The translations under genes and the position numbers were made by a program. Of a stretch of 64,000 nt of DNA, positions 37,001 through 47,200 are shown piece after piece (positions within the stretch are counted from its first letter, which is position 1; every line of letters begins with the position of its first letter). Origin of the DNA: Gonium pectorale (Eukaryota > Chlorophyta > Chlorophyceae > Chlamydomonadales > Volvocaceae); NCBI GenBank assembly GCA_001584585.1, contig LSYV01000010.1, forward strand, positions 450,388-514,387. Direction: 5' to 3'. The notes beneath the pieces are model-generated. The model was not told where the DNA came from and ran no database searches. It saw only the letters and a program-made list of their open reading frames with translations.

Positions 37001-38680
37001 GTTGACGGGCATGCCAGTAATCAATTAACGCCCTTCAGTGCAGGCGACAACAGGTTTTGTGAGTGAGAGGCACCTACGAGACAGCATGCAGAACCCAGAC
37101 CAGTCTGCACATCATCCGCTCATGTGAGCACTGCAGCCGTAGGCACGTTGCCCCTTGACCAACCTGCGGACGGTCGCTGCTGCTCCCACCGAAGCCGCCG
37201 CTTCCCGACCCGAAACCGCCGCCGCTGCCGTAGCCGCCGCTCCCGCCTCCATAGCCTCCGTAGCCGCCCCCGCCGCTGCCGTAGCCGCTGCTGCCATGGC
37301 CGGCCCCGCCTCCGAAGCCACCAAAGCGAGCGTCGGAAGAGGAGACGCCTTTGTACTTGTTCGCATTGCGGGCCGCCTATGAATAATCGCGGAAGTGGGT
37401 CTTGGCAACCCTTCAACGCACGTCACACCTATCATCCCGGCTGCAAATCGAATCCACGCACAGACCATCAACGGAGTCTCCGCCCTTCCGTCGGCACTGA
37501 CCCAGATGCCCCATTGCGTGCTGAATCCGTTCAGTGCACAGCCCACCACACGGCAACGGCAGCAACGGCTCCTTACCTTCTCTCGCTCCTGCCTCACGCG
37601 GTCCGTGTTGCTGACAAGCAGCGCCAGTTCGCCAGCGCGTTGCCGCACGTTGATGCCCTGCGTTGCAAGCATCCGAACACGGGTATCGGAATCGAGGCAC
37701 CGCCCTAAAATCGATCTTTCCCCATGGTAATCCCCACGCCGCTGAAGCTGTGATTCCTGAGCGCTGCAGGCGGAATATGCCATAGCGCATGACCCCAGCC
37801 GGCGCTTGACGCTGAGCTGTCACTATTGCTCAAGCACCCGCTACGCCGAGGCGTCAGGGCACGCCGCTTGTGTAAGCAACGACGCGATGGCACAGAGGCA
37901 GGCGTCGCAACCACCTGGCAGGCGTCGCAAAAACCTGGCTGGCATCGCACTCACCTGATCACGACCCTGCGGGTCCTTATATTCGAAGTCGTCCCGCAGG
38001 CGCTCCAAAGATGAAACGCTGCGATTCAGCTCGTCGACAACGCGCTACAGACACGGGCAGTCGTAGAGGGTTGCTCAAGGCCTGGCCACATCTGGCTTGA
38101 ATCAGCGTGCTAGGTGCAGGTGTGGGTCCTGCATTCCCGTGCCGTCCGAGCCAACGTGTCCCCCGCCAGCTAACCCTACCCCATCCTGCCCGGCCCCAAC
38201 CCCTGAGTGCTCACCCAGGGCCCATGCTTCACTAAGTACTCCAAGAGCAAAAGCGCCTTGTAACACAGCCTCCAGTTTTCATCGCGCATTTGAAGGCGCT
38301 CGCTAATCACGTTCATGATCAGGTTGTACTTTTCCGGTTCCTCCGCCGCGCGGGCGATCTCTGCGGTGCGGTAACGGTCGGTGAGACGGTGGCGCGATCA
38401 GCTCGGTGATGCGTCCCAGAGGCAGACCTACCCTGCATATCCTTTCCATGTGGCCCCCAAGGCTCCTCGTTTGTCGCATCCAGCACTTTGAGCTGCGGGT
38501 GTGGGCAACATCGAACAGTCGCGCCCAATCGCGCCCAATTGCGCAACTCCTGCCAGCCGCTCGATCCTCCACGCAATGCGCTAGCCTCCTCACCTCTATC
38601 TCAGAAACATTCAGCGCTAGGGCCTTCGCCTTGTTCACTACCGTGTTCAGGACCGAGTTGAAGTCTATGTTGCCCAACAT
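34014..38680 (-). CDS. Epsin / clathrin-interactor (ENTH domain) protein
   Basis: Clathrin adaptor of 743 aa. Exons on the minus strand: 38680-38594, 38492-38432, 38360-38215, 38044-37955, 37657-37577, 37376-37164, 36793-36502, 36236-36138, 35832-35555, 35070-34365 and 34192-34014; phases agree and the total of 2,232 nt is divisible by three. Residues 1-about 150 are an ENTH domain: KVLDATNEEPWGPHGKDMQ, YNLIMNVISERL, NWRLCYKALLLLEYLV, RVVDELN and NVRQRAGELALL. It binds phosphoinositide membranes (family knowledge). Residues 156-226 are a Gly/Tyr/Ser-rich stretch. A helix DDPFEATRKRIERLKAEG follows. The long Ala/Pro tail carries ten DPF motifs, which bind AP-2/AP-1-type adaptor ears, and ends HDPFAGLGF. 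The length and tail fit the epsinR/CLINT1 and plant EPSIN group (Golgi-endosome traffic); no ubiquitin-interacting motif is evident. The gene is divergent to ARL6. Confidence 0.93.
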
Positions 38681-39168
38681 CTTTTCCCGCGGGTCCTCTT
38701 CCTGCTCTCTAGTTAGATGGACGGAGGCTGTGCGGTCGCCGGTGTCAATAACACAATTCGGGACTCAAAGACCGCGCGGCTATGGTAAATGTTCGCCGGG
38801 CCCGCCTGTGCCTGTGACAGCAGGGGGTGAGCCGGACCCAGGTGGCAGCGATGGGGAGAAGAGGCAACCTCAGCACGTACGGAGAAGGCTGTGTGTTTGC
38901 GTGCCGTCGTCCTCGTCGGTGAGGAACAAGCAGCACAGCCTCCCCATCCAATTGCGAAGTATTACAACTCAGGTTCAGCTTGCGACGTGCTTCCCCAAAC
39001 ACAGCACACGTTTGAGAGGCAATTCCCGATACACAACGTTGGATTGCGCTGCGGCGATTTCTGCATTTATATTATACTGCGTGCGAAAACCATTAGCTAC
39101 GTTGGTCGGCTGCATCAAGCCTTCTAGACTTCGAACCGCTGTGATACCGCTGCCTGAAGCGCTCAGGG
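38681..39168. promoter_or_regulatory. Divergent promoter region, epsin and ARL6
   Basis: 488 bp separate the two start codons (38680 minus, 39169 plus). Both genes act in membrane/ciliary trafficking, so shared control is possible but unproven. No specific motif is assigned. Confidence 0.5.
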
Positions 39169-40646
39169 ATGGGATTTTTTGATAAGCTGCTCTCAGTCCT
39201 CGGGCTCTCGGGGAAAAAGGTGCGGCCGGGTCACTGACCGTGTTAGTGGGGAAGACCCGTGTGTCCTCCGCACACGCTCAAGTCCTACCCCTGGCCACCC
39301 TCCCTACGCAGGTCAACGTGCTGGTAGTGGGGCTAGACAACAGCGGCAAGACGACCATAATTGAGCGACTAAAGGTGCGGTGCGGGACCCCAATCCTGCT
39401 TCCACATGTGGCCGGCCAAGATCACCCGCCGGTCCCCGCCTCGGCTCACCACTTTCGTCCTCACATGTTCGTCTCCCCCATTTTAACGCACGCTTACACA
39501 TTCAACACCCAGCCTCGTCCCAAGCAAAGCATGGAGGTGGCGCCCACTGTCGGCTTCAACGTGGAGGAGGTTCAGAAGGGGTGAGGCCACAGCAGTGACC
39601 TTGCGCCCGCGCCCGCATGCAGACGAGGCTCAGGCCCCCTGTCTTGCGCGCTTCTCCAGAGTTGTCTGCGCCTTGCACTTCCGGATCGTCATTGGTGCTT
39701 AAACCGGTCCCGCTTCGCCTTCCTGCTCTGTCCACAGGGCGCTCACATTCACAGTTTTCGACATGTCGGGTGCGGGCCGCTACCGCACGCTGTGGGAGCA
39801 GTACTACCGGGAGGCCGACGCCGTGATCTTTGTGGTGGACTCGGGGGACAAGCTGCGCATGTGGGTCCGGCGGCTTGGGACTGGGAACACCCCGGGGCGG
39901 GATGGGTGCAAATTGGGGTGTGGCAGCGGGGCCCGGGGTGACTGAACTGTGGTGCGGCTGCGGGATGCTGAGTGAACGGCATGACGGTTCACTGGCTAGT
40001 TTCAGAGGATTATCCAGTATGGACAGCTGTCTACAGGACAGCACCTCCCAGCACGCCGGCCCTTGCCGCGTGGTGGAGATGACCTGTTTGATTCCCTCTG
40101 CCGTGGACGGGTTTCAATCAGTCAGTGTATTTCAAGTCCGCTTGTTGCTTATGCAAGCTATGTTCTCTCGGCAGGGTGGTTGCGCGCGACGAGATGGAGC
40201 ACATGCTGGCGCACCCGAACCTGCGTAAGGTGCCGGTGGTCTTTTTCGCCAACAAGAAGGACCTGCCCATCTCGCTGCCGCCGGCGGAGATCGCGCAGGT
40301 GGGCATGGCAATGGGCTGTCTGCACGTGACAGACAGGCGCTAGTATATGCGTTTGCCATACCAAGCAGGGTCGGTTTGACCATGTCAATTGGTGGAAGTT
40401 CCTCATTTGTGCATCGGTTGGCTGCATGCGCCACTTCTTTGGATGTTGATGGCGCCCGCATCCTCCGCGCCTTGACCTGAGCAGCCACGCCCGCCGCCCC
40501 GAACGCCCCCCGCCCCGCCGCTCTAGGCTCTTGGCCTGAATGACATTCAGGACCGGCCCTGGAACATCTTCCCCTCCAACGGCCTCACGGGGGAGGGCCT
40601 GGACCGGGGAATGGACTGGCTCGCGGAGCGGCTGGGGAAAGCGTGA
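39169..40646 (+). CDS. ARL6: ARL6 / BBS3 small GTPase
   Basis: ARF-like GTPase of 182 aa that recruits the BBSome to membranes for ciliary cargo traffic (family knowledge). Exons: 39169-39219, 39312-39374, 39513-39580, 39738-39860, 40175-40298 and 40527-40646; phases agree and 549 nt is divisible by three. It starts [17 protein letters not shown], with Gly2 available for myristoylation and an amphipathic N-terminal helix. G1 is GLDNSGKT (24-31), switch I APTVGF, G3 is [10 protein letters not shown] with the DMSG characteristic of ARL6 instead of DVGG, and G4 is ANKKD. The C-terminal part INxxPW-like [19 protein letters not shown] also fits ARL6. The length equals the family norm (about 186). 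A BBSome pathway implies a ciliated host. Confidence 0.96.
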
Positions 40647-41594
40647 GAGCCAGGAGCTGCGGCGGCGGGCTGTGGGAGTATGGTCGGCGCAGCTGCAGTC
40701 AGTTCACAACGATTTCGTCGCGGTTCAGTGACGCGGCTGGGCACAGCGTGACCACGTGGGCATGAGCATGGGTATAGGTGGACGATCGGAGGCTGCCCCT
40801 GCAGTCTTTGGTGGATCTTGGTGGGAGCATGCGCGGTCCGAGAGCTATCGGTATGGTAAGGGATGGTCGAGAGGGGTAGGCAATGACCTGGCCCGGGGAG
40901 GGCGGTCGTAGGCATCTTAGATGGGTCGAGGTGGCACTGGGAAACGGAGGGGTGGGGCTCTAGCAGAGTCAAATAGTCAATTAGCAGCTGCCGGATTGGC
41001 GCTCCTTGTGGGGCTGTCTCCGCGGTACATACAAAGCTAACGCCGGTGCGCTCCGGCGCGTAGCAGCATGGGCAGTGAGTTGGGCAAAAGCGTGAACAAG
41101 ATGTGATCCCTTCTTGGCCACGAAGGCCTACGTGCTTACCTATGTCAGCTTCGTCAGATGTCGCGGCTTCCTAGCTGCTTGCATTGTGCGCATGTCGAGT
41201 TGCTTTGAAGTGTGAAGCGTGATGTTTCAGTCGAGAGGGCTGCTCGTGACCTGCTTGAGCTCAGCACTGAGTCATATATACTGCCCGGTGAAGAGTGGGC
41301 CTTTTTTCAGGGTTGCGCTACTTGATTAGGCTATCCGAGTCCGCCGTTGGGCGGTGGCTACGCGGAACCGGTCGTTGCAGTGCCATCTGCCATGGATGCC
41401 CGCACCTGTGCCATTGCGATGTTGGGAACAATGCGATGCCGATCTGTCATAGCGGTGGCAGTCAGGCTATCTGACAGGCCGCTTGCGGAATGCGGCGTGT
41501 GCAGCTCGGCCCTGGCAGCAGTTGCGTCCTGCGCTGGTCCGGTGGCCGGCTCTGGAATGGTGTTACCTACGCGGGGTGAGCGAGACCGGGGGCC

Positions 41595-41611
41595 TGTGTG
41601 TGTGTGTGTGT
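41595..41611. repeat. (GT)n microsatellite
   Basis: About eight TG units are seen directly. Confidence 0.9.
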
Positions 41612-42431
41612 TCGGGTGCGAGGAGGTGCTGATACGGGCGCATATCATTTTGCAGTGCGAAAGCAACACCTGAACAGGGGCTGGAGCTGCGGGGGAAGGA
41701 GAGTGCGGCCCCAGGGGACTGCCTTGTCGTCGAGAGGTGAAAACCGTTCGTGGCGGAGCGAGGCGATACGTTGTCAGGGTAGGCTTTGGCAGCATGCCCC
41801 ATCCCCCATGGCAGCGCATGGGGCAAACGATTGGCAAACATTGGTAATCAGCCGAGTTGGTCGGTTCTTGGAGGCATCGGCCGCGCCTCAGCCAATATCT
41901 CTCGTCAAGCAGCCCCAGAACCTTTGTCAACCTGAAAAGTCGTCCCGCCCACAGGCTGCCTCTTCTCAAGCGTTGCGCCCGCGTTGCACAGGAGTCAACC
42001 GGGCAATGTGCGCGGCTCGGCCTTTTCCTCCAGATGCTGCCCGGCGCAAACCCACCAAAGTCCACGCAAACGTCGCACGCCTTGTCTGCCCGACCGGTGC
42101 GGGCCGTACCCCTCCTTGTGCCCCGCACTCATCACGCACGGCAGCAGTGAACATTCAGCGGACGCTGAAGAGGGCGACGTGCAGGTGCGGCGCTTGCCGC
42201 TTGCGCGCCGCACGCCTGCGCGTCACACGGCTCTCGCGGCAGCAGTCAACATCCCGCCTCCCAAGCTCGCATCCCGCACAGCGCTTGCGAGGGAGCTCCC
42301 GTGGGTGCCTTCCGGGCGACCGCAGCGTGCCAGCGCCTACACCACAGAACAGACAGAACACAATGCAGAGGCAACGGCCACCCCGCATACTGCCTCTTTG
42401 CCGCGCTAGCCCTGTTTTCCCTCGTGTGCTG

Positions 42432-42458
42432 TAAAAGAGAACCAGAAACGGGGAAGGA
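42432..42458 (+). repeat. Partial match to the dispersed repeat
   Basis: AAAGAGAACCAGAAACGGGG and the next bases AAGG match the left end of copies at 29687 and 51586; the sequence then diverges. It may mark a related element end. Confidence 0.6.
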
Positions 42459-42572
42459 GGAGACTGTAGCAACCGACGGTGGGTGCACGCAGCAAGTCGC
42501 GAACCTGCTAGCTGTGTGAGTTGTGCTGCACTGCCTGGCACCGCCGCCAGCGGGGGCCGCTGCAGGCACTAG

Positions 42573-42734
42573 GTGGCGGCGGTGGTGGCGACCGAAGGCA
42601 AGAGATGCTCTGCGCTGGCCGGCCCACGGGTCACTGCCTGGGACCCGGAGATGCACACGCTGCAGTGCGCCGCGAACTGGGCCTGCGACCTGCTGGCACT
42701 GGGAAAAGTGCGGCGACCGGAGGGATCGCTGCAG
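42573..42734 (+). pseudogene. Isolated exon-like fragment, family unknown
   Basis: A 54-codon frame lies between an acceptor-like CACTAG and a strong donor-like GTAAGC. It has protein-like, low-repeat composition (PRVTAWDPEMHTLQCAANWA, then CDLLALGKVRRPEG). No matching exons are seen on either side, so it may be a gene relic, a captured exon or chance. I cannot name the family. Confidence 0.3.
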
Positions 42735-44211
42735 TAAGCATGGGACTGTGGGTGCAGCCGTGCCTGTCGTGTGGGTGCCTGCCGGCACCATCGAGCACGC
42801 GTCTACCGCGGATCAGGGACGGATGTAGACAAGTTGTCCAGGGCGCATGCAGGCCAGCTCTGACCGATGTGGTGTGGCGGCCTTGGTCGGGACGTCACAC
42901 CACCTGGATGGAGTACGATGCTGGCCCAGGCACAGTACGACAGTAGTGCAGTTTAGGCAGCACCGGGGCAGGCGCGGGCGCAGATCCCTCTTAGGGTCGC
43001 GGACAACCCCGCTGGGAGCTGGCAGCAGCAGCGGATGGCGGGGACTCCCCGCCGGGCTGGGCTTCCGTTTTGTGTCTTGTCGTAGGTTAGATGCGGCGCG
43101 CAGCGACTAGGGCGACATGTGCCTGCAGGGCTTGGGGGTCGTACATGCGTCTGCTTTCAAGTTGAGAACTTGCGGTGCCCCGGCCCTTGCTACCCTCACA
43201 GGAGGCTACAAAGCATGTGCGGGGAGGTGTCGTACAGAGCGTGGCGGCAGTACGGTGGACATGACCTGCACGACAGCCTCTTCAGTGCGCCGTTGCATTC
43301 CGTCCCGTTCAGTGGGGAGCGCAGAAACAGTATGGATTCTGTTAACGCCCCATCCCTGAACTAATCTCTTAAGTGCCGAGCACGGGCCAACAGGCCGCGC
43401 ACAATGCATGCATGACCTCTTGGATGCACAGCCATTGAGAGTCACTGTACACATGCACCCTTTGCAAACCTCACACCTGACAACACAGGGACCAGCCGCC
43501 AGCAGTCGCGTCCGGGCGCGGTGGCGAAGGAAAATCCACAACAGAACGCACCCGTGCTGTCGCCGCTGTCAGCAGCAACGGCCCTAGTCACGGCGTTGAC
43601 GAGCTCATCATTATGCGGTCGAGTCGGGCAACTCCACACAACCTGGATACCAAGAGCACCCATCCGGGACACACCTCCTTAGTCCCAAATACGCCCACAG
43701 GCAGGGACTGACGGGAAAATATCCATCGCCGAAACTACACGGCACAAGCCATCACCAGCTGCAGGCTCTGGGACGAACTGCGCGCTGCTGCAAGCGCCAC
43801 TCACATCGTCACCGGCAACATACTAAGCTGTTTCCTAAACTCCTCATCAAGCGCGTGCCCGGTAGAGCACAGCACCATTCCAACGGAAACACAAGCTGCG
43901 AATATGAATCGACAGATCTATGAGCGGTCTTCCCATGCCTGACCCGGGAGAGAAGCAGCGCCTGACCAGGACGCCTCGGTCAGCCAAAAAGCGTTGCGAC
44001 TATAAGGGGTGATGCCCAACCACCAAAACACCTCGCAATAGCCCCAGCGAAGGGGTGCGTGGTCGAGGGTTGCAGCTTAGCGACACAACAGCTAGGGCCG
44101 GTGCCCCAAGCCCCAACAGGCAACAGCACCCGACTGGTCTTGCCACCCTTCCGCTCTCTGCATTCATGGCAACCGGCGAGCCTCCATCCGCCAAAGGCGC
44201 ATCCCAGGCGC

Positions 44212-47200
44212 TCACTGCTTGTAGCGCATTGTGGCCTTCTCAAAGCCTATCGTAGGGAAGCGCATCGCAAACGCCTCCACGTCCTTCTTGAGCGCAAGGA
44301 TGTCGGAGGGCACCTGTGTGGACACCGGGGGCCAACGTTGGGAGTGGGGTCGCACCGGACAGGGGCGGAAGGTGGCCGCGGCCCAGCGAGCGGGACCACC
44401 CAGAACCCCCCGTGTACTGATCTGCTCCACGTCCTACACATCATTTACATCTTCTTTGCCGTAGCAGCAGCCACCCCGCCCAGGGGTGCCCTCACCTCCT
44501 TTGTGAGCGCCTCCCGGAACTCCTTGAGCTTGGGGTACTGCTTCTTAAGCCCCACTGCGATGTTGACCGCCCGGTCAACGTACTCGGCAACCTGAAGGGG
44601 GGAGGCGGGCATTACGCATTAGTGAAGGATGACTGGCCGAAGGAGTAGGCGGGTTGAACCCACCCCTCCGACGCTTCCCATGAACCCCAGCTCCCCGTCG
44701 CCTCCTGCGCTCACATACAAGATCCGTTGATGCCTATTCCTCATCTTTTGACACACCCCGCCACTTACTCCATTCCAGCCCTACACCAACCCTCATCCTG
44801 CATGCTTCCCCGCCACAAACGGGGCTTCCAAGCAGACGCCAGGGAAATAGCCTAGACTGTGTTCCTCTCCCTCCCCCTTGTTTCCCTCCCGTGTCCCTTG
44901 TCCCCTCGCCCAAACCCCCCGAAATCTCCGGAGCCGAGCACCCCAACACAGCTTCCCGGTCGGCGCTTGACTCGCCTGCTCAAAGTCCTCCTCCACGAAG
45001 CCGCGCGAGGTGAGGGCAGGCGAGCCCATGCGCAGGCCGCCGGGCACCAGCGCGCTCGTGTCGCCCGGCACCGTGTTCTTGTTGGCGGCGATGTGCGCCA
45101 GCTCAAGCACGCGTTCCACGCGGGAGCCGTCCACGCCCTACGGGGGGGGGGCGCAGGGGCGAGCACAGCGAGGTTTGGGAATGACAAGCGCGGGCACATG
45201 GACGCTTAAGCGTGTGGAAGGGCACGTGAGACTAGTTAAGCGAGCAAACAACCGTGGCACTAAACACAACCGTGGCTTTAAACTAAGACGACCTGACGGG
45301 ACAATCGCGAGTGGGTCAGCCTAACATGGGTTGCCGGGTCCGTGCCACTTATCCCCGGCCCCGTTCCGACATCGGCGTTCCTCCCTGGGGGTGGGGTTTA
45401 GTGGAGACAAGGTTTGAGAAAGAAACGCCAGCTGGACCCCAGCGGCGTTCGCCCCACCCCTGGGGGTGGGGAGGGGTTCCTCCCACACGGACCTACGGCC
45501 CGCACCTTTGGCCGGAGGTCCGCCAGCACGATGTGGTTGTCGGTGCCGCCCGACACTAGCTTGTGGCCGCGCTTAGCCAGGCCGTTGGCGAGCGCCTGGC
45601 TGTTGGACAGGACCTGGGGGGCGCGATGCCGGAGCCGAGGGGCGGTTACGAGGCAGCATGAGGAACGACCGGGGGCGGAGGGTTGCGCACGTGGTCACCC
45701 CGACCGAGCAGCACAAGGAAGTGAAGATGCCTACCGACGCCACTTCCGACACCGACGCCGTAAGAGGCGCCGCCGCAGGACACCACATCTGCGCCGACCC
45801 ACAACACTCAAGCGTTCAAACGCACCGAATGTCCAGATGGTTCGGGCGTGTACTATACCTGAGCGCCTCAGGCCAATGGCCCTCCGGTCCGCACCTGCTG
45901 CTGATATGCCTTGAACTCGGGGGTGGCCGCCTGCTTGAGCGCGCACGCCAGGCCGGCGATGGTATGGTTGTGCGGGCCGCCCTGGCGGGTGGATACGGGT
46001 GAGACGGAGCACGCGGTGAGGTTGGCGGGATGGGGTTCGTTTCGATGAATTCCAGGTCAAGCACGTCGACTCGCGCAAACCAACACACAAGTCACTCGCA
46101 CCCCACACCCTTTCGCTCCCCTTTCCGCCCTCTGCAGCAACTCAAATGCCCCACTCCATGGCGTGGCCCATCCGACATCCTCCCTCTCCGCCTAGTCCCC
46201 ACACAACCTGGCACACCCACACCGCCCACGCCTCCGCCTCCGGCCCCACCTGCAGGCCGGGGAAGACCGCGAAGTTGATCTTGTCCTCAATGTCGTACAT
46301 CACGGGCTTGCCCGTCTTGGCGTCAGTGCGGCGGACGCCGCGGCGGAAGAAGATCATGGCGCCGCGGGGCCCGCGCAGCGACTTGTGGGTGGTGGTGGTC
46401 ACCACGTCCGCGTAGCCGAAGGGCGAGGGCACCAGGCCGGCGGCCACCAGGCCGCTGATGTGCGCCATGTCCGCAAGCAGCCAGGCGCCCACCTGGGGAG
46501 GGAGGGAGGGAAGGGGGGGGGGAAGCGGGAAAGGAATATGAAGAAGGGTTGACGAGGACGAGCTGGAGGCCAGCAGCTTGCTTGCACGCGGCGGGAAAGG
46601 AGGGGCGCCGGCTAGGAGGACGCGGGCGCTTCCGCCAAGCGGCTGGGTGTGAGGCATGAGATGCTGTCTTCCCGGCTGATGCATGCCTGCATATCGTGTC
46701 CTGCCGCAACCGCTGCCGCCAACCACCTCCACCGCAACCGCCGCCGCCAACCACCGCCATCACCACCACCAACAGCCGCCCGCCCGTGTCACCTTGTCGG
46801 CGATGGCCCGCATGCGCGGGTAGTCGTAGTGGCGGGTGTAGGCCGAGGCCCCTGCAGCAGTGGGGCGGGGCGGGGCGAGGGACACGCCGCAACGTGGAGG
46901 AGCACGCCCGCGATGGGAGGCCAGGCTTGCCAGACAAGCGTCTGTAATGGTAGTAATTAGGGTCTACAATGGTCTGCCGAGGTGGGCTCACATTCTGGGT
47001 CACGGGGAACTATGGGTATGCGCGCCAAACGAGCAAAGCACCAGCCCTTCACCGAAAACCAGCGCATTGCCTCTCAATCCACACAGCCCGGCAGTGCCGA
47101 CTGCCGCCCACGCCCCCGCAGCAGGCTCGTTCCCCAATTTTTCAGCCCCGCTGCACCCACCCGCGACAATGAGCTTGGGCCTGAACAGGGTGGCAGTCCG

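Larger units (their letters stand above)
40647..44211. other. Gene-poor region with repeat debris
   Basis: The region lies between the 3' ends of ARL6 and the SHMT gene. It contains a GT microsatellite (41595-41611), a partial copy of the dispersed repeat (near 42432-42458) and an exon-like fragment (42573-42734). Other open frames lack motifs. No complete gene is supported. Confidence 0.5.

Noticed and set aside
41358..42434. Long overlapping frames on both strands between ARL6 and SHMT
   Set aside because: No domain, no splice partners, Arg/Pro/Ala-rich composition, and they overlap a GT microsatellite.
46496..46530. G-rich run on the plus strand as a possible quadruplex regulatory element
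   Set aside because: It is the complement of the pyrimidine tract of an SHMT splice acceptor, which explains it.
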